This document shows, in pieces, positions 47,601-55,464 of a stretch of 64,000 nt of DNA; the first letter of the stretch is position 1; every line of letters starts with the position of its first letter. The notes beneath the pieces are model-generated. The model did not search any database and was not told the origin of the DNA. It worked only from the letters and a program-made list of their open reading frames with translations. This DNA is from Aquimarina algiphila (GTDB lineage: Bacteria > Bacteroidota > Bacteroidia > Flavobacteriales > Flavobacteriaceae): assembly GCF_007489275.1 (NCBI RefSeq), contig NZ_VLNR01000031.1, positions 1 through 64,000 on the forward strand. The letters are read 5' to 3'. The translations under genes were made by a program, and so were the position numbers.

Positions 47601-49166
47601 TTCTATTAGCGTATTATTTGATACATCTAGAGTGGATAGTGAATTATCATCTACATATAAACTTCTTAAATTGATATTATTAGAAATATTTAAGGTATTT
47701 ATTGAATTTTCTCTTATTCTAAAATCAATTAATGCAGCATTTGCGCTTAAATCTATGTTGCTAAAATTATTATCATCTAAATTTAAGGTATGTAATGCTA
47801 CATTAGAACTTACATCTATCATTGATAAATTGTTATCTCTAGCTCTTACTATTTCTAATGAAGTTAATCCTGAAATATTTAAACTGGTAAGCCCCATGGA
47901 CTGGCAGCTTACTTCAATTAGTTTTGTATTTCCTGTAAGATCTAAGTTGGAAATTGTATTACTGTTTGTGTACAATCTTTCTACATTTGCGAAACCTTCC
48001 AACCCTGTAAAGTCAGTAATTCCTTGATTACTAAGATCCAAAACAGTATCATTTTGTATTCTTTCTGTTCCTACGTAATTATCATCGGCAATACCATTAC
48101 CTAAACTAGTTGGGTCACCAACAGGCACTACTGTACCAAATTCGTTATGTGTTTCTAAATAATTTTCGAAATTATCATCAGGTACATAGGTTTCTGAACA
48201 AAACAGTTTATATTCAGTTTGAACATCTTTTCTGGTAAATGTTGTATTAGCATATGTTACATCATCTACTGATACACATGTTAATCCTGGATTATTGCGA
48301 ATGTCAAAATCGCTAGGGTTTAAATTTGCATTATTCCCGTTTCTGATATTGAGATAAGTTAATGCATTGTATGCGCAAGATAAATCTTCTAGAACTGTGT
48401 TTTTTGAAACATCTAAACTCGTAATTTGGTTATCTTCTATAAACAGTTCGACCAGTTTTACATTTTTACTTAGATCCAAGCTTGTAAGCGAGTTCTCATA
48501 GGCTTGTAGTTCTAACAGTTCTGGATTTTGAGTTACATCTAAAACGGTAAGACCTGTATCCACACAATCCAGGTCTTCTAATAGTAGGTTTTTTGTTACA
48601 TCTAGACTCCCTAAGGGGTTGCTATAACAAGATAATTTTTTTAACGCAGTATTATTGGAAACGTCTAAACTGTTAATTAGGTTGTTACTACAGCCCAAAG
48701 TTTCTAAAAGTGTATTTTGTGATACATCCAAACTTGTAATTTGGTTTCGACTACAACTTACAGAAGTTAGTGCAGTATTTGTAGAAAGGTCTAAACTAGT
48801 AAGATTGTTTTTGCCTATATCTATGGTAAGTAATGCTACGTTTTGAGAAAGGTCTATATCAGATAATGGGTTTTCAAAACATCTAAAATTTTCTAATGCT
48901 ATAAAACCTTCAATTCCTGTGGCATCACTAACCGTTAACCTAGAAATATCCAAATCAGTAACATTTTCTATCCTAGATGTATATACCGTATTATCATTGG
49001 CAATTCCATTCCCCATGCTCGTGGCATCACCAACAGAAACTACATTTCCATCAGCATCATGCGTTTCTAAATAATTTTCAAAATTATTATCTTGAACAAA
49101 AGTTTCCTGTGCAACTATGACATAACCAAATAACAAGAAAAAAGTTAGGAGTAGTTTTCTTTTCAT
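44625..49166 (-). CDS. Giant leucine-rich repeat surface protein, truncated by TGA
   Basis: A 1,513-residue protein with a signal peptide (MKRKLLLTFFLLFGYVIVAQ). Five units follow, each with an opener (NFENYLETHDADGN.. GNGIANDN), internalin-like LRRs of about 21 residues (LDLSTNTALTSVSCSRNQIT), and a closer (NPDLTCIEVDDPTASYLSSW, then DATASF..C). It ends at a TGA in the fifth closer, at the place of the conserved Trp, and thus lacks the sorting domain that its in-frame continuation (42783-44621) encodes. Without that signal it should stay in the periplasm. Joined, the product would be about 2,127 residues, close to the BspA-like giant. Confidence 0.88.
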   Translation of the reverse strand: MKRKLLLTFFLLFGYVIVAQETFVQDNNFENYLETHDADGNVVSVGDATSMGNGIANDNTVYTSRIENVTDLDISRLTVSDATGIEGFIALENFRCFENPLSDIDLSQNVALLTIDIGKNNLTSLDLSTNTALTSVSCSRNQITSLDVSQNTLLETLGCSNNLINSLDVSNNTALKKLSCYSNPLGSLDVTKNLLLEDLDCVDTGLTVLDVTQNPELLELQAYENSLTSLDLSKNVKLVELFIEDNQITSLDVSKNTVLEDLSCAYNALTYLNIRNGNNANLNPSDFDIRNNPGLTCVSVDDVTYANTTFTRKDVQTEYKLFCSETYVPDDNFENYLETHNEFGTVVPVGDPTSLGNGIADDNYVGTERIQNDTVLDLSNQGITDFTGLEGFANVERLYTNSNTISNLDLTGNTKLIEVSCQSMGLTSLNISGLTSLEIVRARDNNLSMIDVSSNVALHTLNLDDNNFSNIDLSANAALIDFRIRENSINTLNISNNINLRSLYVDDNSLSTLDVSNNTLIETLRCGGNQFTTIDIGLLTNLDSFSIEDTPTLTVLDITNNTNLEDIDVSNTALSVLDITNQTNLVELYTNNTAISTLDFSISPDIEYVECQNGQLTSLNFKNGNNNSGMEVYATGNPNLVCIQVDDPTASYLSSSSWEKDATASFSDDCNWTYVPDDNFENYLETHDADNNFVSVGDPTSMGNGIANDNYVKTANIENVMSLFIAFQGVTDITGLEDFSALQTLFMFNNTLTDTNLDLTNNTNLSRIDGGDMGLTSINVTGLTALEHLDIPRNDITTVDISTNTALKTLILSSNDLSGLDVSNNLLLEDLQIHETTLSSIDLSVNVNLTRILASLNQFASLNTQNNILLETLNLSRNPLTSYDVSHLSNLQDLSFDETNITSIDISQNTSLVEFNARDIDELAELNARNGNNNNFTEFRVTGCPNLTCIEVDDPTAGYLSSWEKDTTANFAEYCRFTTIPDDNFEAYLETHNEFGGSVALGSANSLGNGIIDDNLVPTAKIETLQLLTPRNEGIQNFTGIEDFVSLIRFWIDENSLTDTSLDLTNNTLLESVTAENTGLTSINIAGLKVLESLAAANNSLTSLNISTNTALRFLDVADNSLTNLDISANDLTSLTVTNNNLGTIDVTNQANLTSLYCENTRITALNIQNNSLLENLECGSNGLSSLDVTHLTDLFYLSFSDTNIANIDLSNNANLSRLECDDTPLTYLDLVKQTTLDNLSCKNAQLTGLNLRSGNNADLDNVDVTGNPDLTCIEVDDPTAPVIGGWLKDATASYAEFCRLTYVPDDNFETFLENQGFGNGVIDDYVYTALVEVSEGFNLHNGLVADMTGIEDFRDMWFLGCRNNTNLTSIDLSNNIKLSVITLANNNLASLDLTNNVLLEQVYLDDNVNLGDVDISELTALTNLSVSNTGINSINISNNPLLRQLILNDNNFTELDISAYPSIVQLRVANNQLTSLNVANGNNDNFTWFDALGNPDLTCIKADKVVQLYPDI

Positions 49167-49180
49167 ATAAGGGGCTTTTA
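49161..49180 (-). promoter_or_regulatory. 20-bp leader shared by both giant genes
   Basis: Identical to 39749-39768, covering the start codon and 15 bp upstream. The genes diverge at once on both sides. Confidence 0.6.
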
Positions 49181-49272
49181 CGTTTATAGCAATTAAAACC
49201 TACATTCATTTTGCAGCTCTTAAATTTTGGGCAATGATACTATAATTATTTAATTTTAAGATAATTTTAACA

Positions 49273-49290
49273 GTGGCAAAAAGTGGCAAA
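49273..49290. repeat. Two GTGGCAAA repeats upstream of LRR giant
   Basis: GTGGCAAA at 49273-49280 and 49283-49290, exactly 10 bp apart, followed by CCC. They lie about 107-124 bp upstream of the start and match the first site upstream of regulator 1. Confidence 0.55.
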
Positions 49291-49304
49291 CCCTTGTTTT
49301 TAAG

Positions 49305-49312
49305 CAAATATA
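49305..49312 (-). promoter_or_regulatory. Putative -7 box of the LRR giant gene
   Basis: TATATTTG on the minus strand, matching TAnnTTTG. Transcription would begin near 49298, just before the GTGGCAAA pair. Confidence 0.4.
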
Positions 49313-49333
49313 CGTGGGGATACGTATAAAAAA

Positions 49334-51013
49334 TCAGCTAATGTTTTGAATGAATTTTTCGAGTTCTTCCCCAGAGGAAAGCCCTAGTTTTTTACGTATT
49401 CGATAACGTGTAGATTTCACTGAATCTAATGAAGCATTACGAGCGATCATAATCTCCTTGATAGATAAATTGAGGCGAAGCAATGCACACATTTCACGTT
49501 CAGTTTTAGTAAGTGATGGATATAAATCTCGAAGCTTAGTATCAAAACCTTTATTGACTTCTTCAATTTTAGATTGTAGTCCCGATAATTTTCCTTCGGT
49601 CTTAATCTGTACCTGTAGCTCTGAAGTCAGAGAATTAATTGCTTCTTTCACTGTATTTGAAGCTTCTGGTGCTATTTCATTTTTTAATCGGTCTAACAAC
49701 TCTTGTTTAAACTCTAAACGCATACTGTTATCAGCAATCAGTCGTTTGGTTTCTTCTTCATTGGCTTTTACTTTTGTCTCTAATAATTCTTTTTGCACTT
49801 TTTCTTTTTCAAGCTTTTCGGTCAAAATTCGGGCTTTGTTTTGGTAATTTCTTCTTACTAAAAACCCTATTATTAAAGCGGCTATTAAAGCTATTAAAAG
49901 CAACCCCAGATATAACCACTTTTTTGAAGCTTCAGTTTCTGCCAATAAAGCTACTTCTCTTTTTTCTTGTGCAAATACTAAACTATCTGCTAATTTTTCC
50001 TGATTAAATTTATGGCTTAATTCTAATGCTTGAATTTTCTTTATATTTTCAATATTGAAAATCGAATCTGAATGTCGATTAAATGTTCTATAATCAAAAT
50101 ATGCATCTTTATAATTCCCTTGGAGATGATTCAAAAAACTTTTCCGAAGATATGCTTTGGCAATACGTTCTCTAAAACCTTCTGCTTGTGCAATCATCAA
50201 GGAGGAATCTGCATATTTAACCCCCTTATTAAACTCTTTTTTTCTTTTGTAAATAGTAGATACATTATAATAAGCAGTACATAAAGAAAACTTTTTCTTA
50301 AGTCGTTTTGCATATCTAATATTTTCCGAAGCTAATCGAAGTGCTTCGTCATAGTTCCCTTTATCTCTATACACCGCTACCATATTATTATTTACCCGTT
50401 GCACATCATCTACACTGCTAATAGCGTTAAATAACCCTTTTGCTTTATCATAGCAAATTAATGCCGAATCTATTCTTTTGGTTTGACGGTATGAAACTCC
50501 CATCATATTGTATCCTGCAGCAATACCATGTGTATCTTTTAACTGTGTTTTTATAGTAATAGCCTTTTTATACAGATCAATGGACTTATCATGGGCTTTC
50601 TGGTATCGGTATACCATCCCCATATTATGATATACATCAGAAATGTGCAAAGAATCATTTTGACTTTTATAAATCTTCTGGGCTTTAAGATAATACTCCA
50701 AGGCTTTAGGATAATCAGCTTCTCGTCTATGTACAACTCCTTTTACAACATAGGCTTTTGCTAATTGTTGTTGACTAATGCTATCATTTTTTAGACCTAT
50801 TAGCTCCAATGCTTTATCAATAATCTGTTCTGTAATGCTAAAATCCCTATCATATTGAATTTCTCCTAACATCAACATTGCGTTTATGCTATCAGATCTT
50901 GTAGATGCAAGTTTTAGTTCTTTTTCTAACCTGACCAACGCGGTATCAGCTTCTTGTGGATAAAAGTAGCATGATATTAAAAAGAGTAGAAAGGGTAAAT
51001 AGCGTTTCATCAT
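49334..51013 (-). CDS. TPR-TM-LuxR transmembrane regulator 2
   Basis: A protein of about 559 residues from ATG 51013 (an ATG follows at 51010; a TTG at 51019 is less likely). Same layout as regulator 1: signal peptide, TPRs (about 60-310), membrane helix (WLYLGLLLIALIAALIIGFLV), long coiled coil, C-terminal LuxR HTH (LRLNLSIKEIMIARNASLDS, then VKSTRYRIRKKLG). The recognition-helix end is nearly the same as in regulator 1, which would fit related DNA sites. It lies 168 bp upstream of the LRR giant gene on the same strand. Confidence 0.9.
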   Translation of the reverse strand: MMKRYLPFLLFLISCYFYPQEADTALVRLEKELKLASTRSDSINAMLMLGEIQYDRDFSITEQIIDKALELIGLKNDSISQQQLAKAYVVKGVVHRREADYPKALEYYLKAQKIYKSQNDSLHISDVYHNMGMVYRYQKAHDKSIDLYKKAITIKTQLKDTHGIAAGYNMMGVSYRQTKRIDSALICYDKAKGLFNAISSVDDVQRVNNNMVAVYRDKGNYDEALRLASENIRYAKRLKKKFSLCTAYYNVSTIYKRKKEFNKGVKYADSSLMIAQAEGFRERIAKAYLRKSFLNHLQGNYKDAYFDYRTFNRHSDSIFNIENIKKIQALELSHKFNQEKLADSLVFAQEKREVALLAETEASKKWLYLGLLLIALIAALIIGFLVRRNYQNKARILTEKLEKEKVQKELLETKVKANEEETKRLIADNSMRLEFKQELLDRLKNEIAPEASNTVKEAINSLTSELQVQIKTEGKLSGLQSKIEEVNKGFDTKLRDLYPSLTKTEREMCALLRLNLSIKEIMIARNASLDSVKSTRYRIRKKLGLSSGEELEKFIQNIS

Positions 51014-51110
51014 CAACAAACTTACTAATTTAAAATAACTGGATGAATCGGTTACATATTAGCACTTTATTTTATTCTTTATATTTAGATAAACTTTATA
51101 AACAAATGTG

Positions 51111-51226
51111 ATGAAAAAATTGAAATTAATACCATTTATGGAGGAAACAGAAGTTCTGATTCTCTAACTGTTTTGCAAGAACAAAACACCGATGATGCCG
51201 GTGATGACAATGAAGATGAGTACTAA
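51111..51226 (+). pseudogene. Remnant of a small GG-motif peptide gene
   Basis: ATG at 51111 starts MKKLKL, the usual beginning of Bacteroidota small leader peptides, but its frame closes after 18 codons. The second frame is open across the region and reads NTIYGGNRSSDSLTV, then an acidic tail (TDDAGDDNEDEY) and TAA at 51224. One small frameshift near 51130 would join leader and tail into a peptide of roughly 37 residues. It is followed by a good terminator. It may be a broken RiPP- or GG-leader-type gene; no modifying enzyme or transporter is near. Confidence 0.35.
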
Positions 51227-51248
51227 AAGAACACAATAATATATAACC

Positions 51249-51278
51249 AAAAATCACCCGATTAATTGGGTGATTTTT
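51249..51278. terminator. Bidirectional terminator
   Basis: AAAAATCACCC (51249-51259) pairs with GGGTGATTTTT (51268-51278), loop GATTAATT. It ends the tail-fibre-like gene on the minus strand and the small peptide remnant on the plus strand. Confidence 0.85.
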
Positions 51279-51305
51279 GATATTAATATCTTAATCGATA
51301 GACGT

Positions 51306-53147
51306 TTACTCTATAACCATTTTCTTGGTATCTATCTTTTGGCTTCCAACATATAGTGTGTAGAAATAAGTCCCACTAGCTAAGCCATCACTATTAATAT
51401 ATAATTCTCCATCACCAGTTTGTTTTAATGATATCGTAGAAAACACCTTACCTGTCATATCACTAAATACTACAGAAGCATTAGTAATACTATCTGGTAA
51501 GTAATACTTAATCCTAGAGGTACTATTAAATGGGTTAGGAATATTTTGATATAACACAGGCATATTAGATTTTGTCGAAGTATCTTCACTTGTTATACTT
51601 TGTTCTAAAGCTTCAAGACGGCTTATCAAGTCATCTATTTGTGTTTGTTGTGCTTCATTTTCGTCTTGCAATGGGGTCAATATCGAAGATAAATCTACGG
51701 TGACTGCGTTTCCATTTTCGATGTTGATAGTAAGATCAGTGCCACTTAACGTTGCAGATGTTAAATCCTGGTTATCGGTATTTACATATGAAGAAAGGTC
51801 TACTGCATTCCCATTTGATATGCTTAACACATTTAAAGATAAATCTAATGTCTGATCATCAGTTCCTGTGCCATCTTGTAAAACAGATAAATCTATATTA
51901 TTTCCTCCAGAAATACTCAAAGTAGTATTGCTTAGTGTAAGCGTTTGATCATCTGTATTATCGAGATAATTTGATAAGTCAATAGTATTTGTTCCTCCAG
52001 AAATACCCAAGGTATTTGTGGTCAATGAAAGTTCTTGGCTATCTGTGTTATCCAAATATTTGGCAAGATCTACTGTTGTACCATCATTAGTTAGGCTCAA
52101 GGTATTTCCTGATAAATCAAGATCCTGAGCATCGGTATTGTCTAAATACCCGGAAAGATCAACCTTTTGAACAGCTACACCATCGTTTTCCAGAGATATC
52201 TCGAGATCATTACTGTTCAATCGAAACGTATCTATCGTTTGAGCATCGGTATTATCCAGATATTTGGCAAGATCTACTGTAGTTCCATCATTGGTTAAGC
52301 TCAATGTATTATCCGTAAGATCCAAATCCTGGGCATCGGTATCGGTTACCCATGCCGTGCCATTCCATAAGTATAATTTGTTTTCTTCATTGTCATACAC
52401 CATCATTCCATTTTCGTCTGCATCCAAACTAGCAGAAAACGTTGTACGCTGTGTAGTTGTTAGTCTATTAATTAAAAGCCCTTTATTGGTAGCTTTCATA
52501 TGTATAGAGGCATTCGCATTTATATTAGGAAATGATCCTCCTCCAAAACCGACACCAATATTTCCATTCTTACCTATCGCAAATGTATTTGTAGGTGTAT
52601 TGGGTTGAATTTTAAAAGGTAATTTACTCCCATTTGTTACATCTCGCACAAAAAAATTAGTTTCATTTCCCGCTACATCCCAGGATTGAATTCCAAAACC
52701 TCCATTCTGCGCCAAACGTATCGTAGGAGTGTCATTATCTAAAATATTAAGTTCGATGCTTCCTGGGTCATTGGTTCCTATACCAATATTTCCATCATCT
52801 GCGATACGCAAAGCATTGTTAGGTGCTCCTGCATCTATTCTAAAAGGTACTTTCCCCCCGGTAGCATCATCTATTGAAAAGTAATTGCTACCACCATTAC
52901 CACTATCATTAAAAGTAAAACGCCAATCATTTGATGGAAAAGAAGCGCTTCCTGAGGTATCATCAAAATACATTCTAAGGTTATCCTCACTCATGACAAA
53001 AGTATTGAAGCCAAAATTGTGCCCATTTTGAGCACTACCTCCAATTTGCATCGAACCTTGCACAATCACATCAGAAGTAAAGAACTGTGAAAATGCTGTA
53101 GTAGAAAAAAATATAAAAATTATTCCGGTAAGTAATTTTTTAATCAT
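51306..53147 (-). CDS. Tail-fibre-like repeat protein, T9SS cargo
   Basis: A 613-residue protein with a signal peptide (to TAFSQ, about 21). The N-terminal half has phage-tail-fibre-like blocks (DDGNIGIGTNDPG, NKGLLINRLTTTQR, NKLYLWNGTAWV). Residues 270-460 hold at least six copies of a unit around LSLTNDGTTVDLAKYLDNTD. A coiled coil follows (DENEAQQTQIDDLISRLEAL), then a type A sorting domain (NIPNPFNSTSRIKYYLPD to the end). It is likely a surface or secreted fibrous trimer. It is upstream of regulator 2 but separated from it by 280 bp and a terminator. Confidence 0.87.
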   Translation of the reverse strand: MIKKLLTGIIFIFFSTTAFSQFFTSDVIVQGSMQIGGSAQNGHNFGFNTFVMSEDNLRMYFDDTSGSASFPSNDWRFTFNDSGNGGSNYFSIDDATGGKVPFRIDAGAPNNALRIADDGNIGIGTNDPGSIELNILDNDTPTIRLAQNGGFGIQSWDVAGNETNFFVRDVTNGSKLPFKIQPNTPTNTFAIGKNGNIGVGFGGGSFPNINANASIHMKATNKGLLINRLTTTQRTTFSASLDADENGMMVYDNEENKLYLWNGTAWVTDTDAQDLDLTDNTLSLTNDGTTVDLAKYLDNTDAQTIDTFRLNSNDLEISLENDGVAVQKVDLSGYLDNTDAQDLDLSGNTLSLTNDGTTVDLAKYLDNTDSQELSLTTNTLGISGGTNTIDLSNYLDNTDDQTLTLSNTTLSISGGNNIDLSVLQDGTGTDDQTLDLSLNVLSISNGNAVDLSSYVNTDNQDLTSATLSGTDLTINIENGNAVTVDLSSILTPLQDENEAQQTQIDDLISRLEALEQSITSEDTSTKSNMPVLYQNIPNPFNSTSRIKYYLPDSITNASVVFSDMTGKVFSTISLKQTGDGELYINSDGLASGTYFYTLYVGSQKIDTKKMVIE

Positions 53148-53251
53148 ATGTATAAGGGTTTGTTTTTTAAAGCTGCGAAAGTACTTATTAACTTTTCTTT
53201 AACAAAAATTAATACTGTTAAATATGCTGTTTTTCAATCAGTTTATGTGCA

Positions 53252-53259
53252 CAAAAGTA
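53252..53259 (-). promoter_or_regulatory. Putative -7 box of the tail-fibre-like gene
   Basis: TACTTTTG on the minus strand, matching TAnnTTTG, 105 bp upstream of the ATG. Confidence 0.35.
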
Positions 53260-53352
53260 CATATAGGATATATCTTATAATATTAGTAGCCCTACGTAAT
53301 TATTACCATTTGATTTGAGGTATTTTTAATATACAAATTGAGGTTTAATCCT

Positions 53353-53360
53353 TATTTTTG
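53353..53360 (+). promoter_or_regulatory. Putative -7 box of the hydroxyacid dehydrogenase operon
   Basis: TATTTTTG matches TAnnTTTG, 18 bp upstream of the ATG at 53378. Confidence 0.45.
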
Positions 53361-53377
53361 ATGTCAATACCATAGAT

Positions 53378-54364
53378 ATGAAAATCCTTCACTTGGATAC
53401 TAATCATCCTTTACTATTAAATCAACTTGCGGCAGCTGGTTTTGAAAATGATGAAGATTATACATCGACTAAAACAGAAATTGAAGATAATATATCTCTT
53501 TATGAGGGTATCATTATTCGTAGTCGTTTTGCCATCGATAAAACATTTTTAAATAAGGCAGAAAACTTAAAATTTATTGGTCGTGTTGGCGCTGGTCTTG
53601 AAAACATCGATATCCAATACGCTCAGGAACGAGGAATCAAACTATTTAATGCTCCAGAAGGGAATCGTAATGCTGTTGGTGAGCATGCATTAGGTATGAT
53701 TTTGTCGCTATTCAACAAAATGAATATTGCTGATCAAAGTGTACGAAACGGACAATGGTTACGTGAAAAACATCGAGGTATCGAATTAGATGGAAAAACA
53801 GTTGGTATTATTGGATATGGAAATATGGGTAGAGCCTTTGCCAAAAAGCTACGTGGATTTAATGTAGAAGTTATTTGTTATGACATTCTAGACGATGTAG
53901 AGGATAGTAATGCAATGCAAGTAGAACTACAAGAGCTTTTTGAAAAGACTGATGTTTTAAGTCTACATACTCCAGAAACTCCAAAGACTATTGGAATGAT
54001 TAATAAAACATTCATCAACAAATTCAAAAAACCATTTTGGCTTATCAATACCGCTCGAGGAAAAAGTGTAGTGACCGAAGATCTGGTTAAAAGTATAGAA
54101 GAAGGAAAGGTATTGGGAGCTGGATTAGATGTTTTAGAATATGAAAAATCTTCTTTTGAAAATTTATTTACTTCAAAAAAAGATGTTACATCAAGCACTT
54201 CGTCTTCGCTCAGCAAAGGCTCTGTCGAGATGCCAGATGCTTTTTCTGCATTGTTAAAAATGGACAATATAATCCTAAGTCCTCATGTCGCTGGTTGGAC
54301 TGTTGAATCCAAAGAGAAATTAGCACAAACCATAGTAGGTAAAATCAAAACTGAATTTTGTTAA
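53378..54364 (+). CDS. D-2-hydroxyacid dehydrogenase (SerA-like)
   Basis: A 328-residue NAD-dependent dehydrogenase of the phosphoglycerate dehydrogenase group. The NAD motif GIIGYGNMGRAFAKK is at 143-157, and the catalytic Arg, Glu and His are R227 (NTARG), E256 and H303 (SPHVAGW). It has no ACT domain, so it is the short form and its substrate could be phosphoglycerate or another 2-hydroxyacid. Residues 267-285 (low-complexity Ser/Lys) interrupt a place where the family is compact; the DNA resembles a dispersed repeat. It overlaps the HD gene by 7 bp. Confidence 0.92.
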   Translation: MKILHLDTNHPLLLNQLAAAGFENDEDYTSTKTEIEDNISLYEGIIIRSRFAIDKTFLNKAENLKFIGRVGAGLENIDIQYAQERGIKLFNAPEGNRNAVGEHALGMILSLFNKMNIADQSVRNGQWLREKHRGIELDGKTVGIIGYGNMGRAFAKKLRGFNVEVICYDILDDVEDSNAMQVELQELFEKTDVLSLHTPETPKTIGMINKTFINKFKKPFWLINTARGKSVVTEDLVKSIEEGKVLGAGLDVLEYEKSSFENLFTSKKDVTSSTSSSLSKGSVEMPDAFSALLKMDNIILSPHVAGWTVESKEKLAQTIVGKIKTEFC

Positions 54365-54975
54365 AAGAAGTATTTATAACATTACTATCCAACTACACAA
54401 AGGATGTTGATTATATCAAATCCTTATGGAGTGATGTTGTAAAGTACCATAGTAAAAGGAACAGACACTATCATAATCTCTCTCATCTCGAACATCTTTA
54501 TCATAACCTGACTGAAGTCAAAAACGAAATCAAAGACTGGGACATGGTTATATTTGCTTTGTTTTATCATGATTATATCTACAATGCGTTAAAACAGGAT
54601 AATGAAGCACAAAGTGCTAAGAAGGCAGTAGAAATACTACATGCTTTGTCAATTGATAAACATCGAAGTCTCCTCTGCAAAGAAATCATCTTAGCCACCA
54701 AAGGACATAATATTTCTAAAAATAGTGATATCAACTACTTTACCGATGCTGACCTTTCTATATTAGGTAGCGATTGGGAAAATTATCAGGTCTATTTTAA
54801 AAATGTACGTAAAGAATATAAGTACTATCCTGATTTCATGTATAATAAAGGGCGAATCAAAGTTTTAAATCACTTCATTACTATGCCTGCTATTTTTAAA
54901 ACCGATTATTTTTATCATAAATTCGAACTCCGGGCCAAAGAAAACCTTAGGCAAGAAATTGATTTTCTTTCCTAG
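54358..54975 (+). CDS. HD-superfamily metal-dependent hydrolase (COG4339 type)
   Basis: A 205-residue protein. The N-terminal RHYHNLSHLEHLY (about 38-50) and FALFYHDYIYN (about 67-77) are the metal-binding His/HD blocks of the COG4339 group, and TDADLSILG is a further acidic block. The start is TTG at 54358, which overlaps the dehydrogenase stop; there is no suitable ATG. Substrate unknown; nucleotide hydrolysis is the usual guess for HD proteins. Confidence 0.87.
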   Translation: MLKEVFITLLSNYTKDVDYIKSLWSDVVKYHSKRNRHYHNLSHLEHLYHNLTEVKNEIKDWDMVIFALFYHDYIYNALKQDNEAQSAKKAVEILHALSIDKHRSLLCKEIILATKGHNISKNSDINYFTDADLSILGSDWENYQVYFKNVRKEYKYYPDFMYNKGRIKVLNHFITMPAIFKTDYFYHKFELRAKENLRQEIDFLS

Positions 54976-55026
54976 AGATTGTTTAAAAATACTTCAACTC
55001 AATTTCAGTTTTATTACATTTATAAA

Positions 55027-55443
55027 GTGAGGAAAACTATTTTTATTTTTACCGCTCTTGTAATCGCATTGCTAGCACTATTTCAGTTAAGCAAATACAG
55101 TATTATTACAGGAAATTCTTCTGTAGAAACCATAATTGCTATTATTGCTATTATCTTCTTTGTTATTGGTATACTTATAAACAGAAGAGTCTTACACAAA
55201 GAAAAAATTAAACCTCAGGAGATAGATCATAAAAAAATCGAAACTCTTGGTTTAAGTAAACGAGAATATGAAGTATTATGTGAAATAGCTTCTGGATTAT
55301 CCAATAAAGAAATTGCTGAAAAGCTTTTTGTTTCAGAAAGCACTATAAAAACTCATGTTTCTAATGTATTAGTAAAATTAGATGCTAAACGAAGAACACA
55401 GGCTATACAAAAAGCTAAAGAGCTTAAAATCATACCATATTAA
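55027..55443 (+). CDS. Membrane-anchored LuxR-type regulator
   Basis: 138 residues from GTG 55027. An in-frame TTG at 54979 would add 16 residues before VRKTIFIFTALVIALL, which matches the start of similar flavobacterial proteins, so I prefer GTG. Two membrane helices (about 4-22 and 34-52) are followed by a cytoplasmic GerE/LuxR HTH (LSKREYEVLCEIASGLSNKE, then STIKTHVSNVLVKLDAKRR). No receiver or ligand domain. The DUF4199 gene follows 103 bp later, with a palindrome between them. Confidence 0.88.
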   Translation: MRKTIFIFTALVIALLALFQLSKYSIITGNSSVETIIAIIAIIFFVIGILINRRVLHKEKIKPQEIDHKKIETLGLSKREYEVLCEIASGLSNKEIAEKLFVSESTIKTHVSNVLVKLDAKRRTQAIQKAKELKIIPY

Positions 55444-55464
55444 AATACCTTATACCAGGTATAT

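Noticed and set aside
43159..48846. Plus-strand open frames across the LRR genes
   Set aside because: Antisense shadows of leucine-rich repeats with Leu/Val/Ser-biased composition and no start context.
49305..49312. GTGGCAAA pair as the -33 element of the LRR giant promoter
   Set aside because: No TAnnTTTG occurs 18-19 bp downstream of the pair on the minus strand; the nearest box lies upstream of it, so the pair is more likely an operator.
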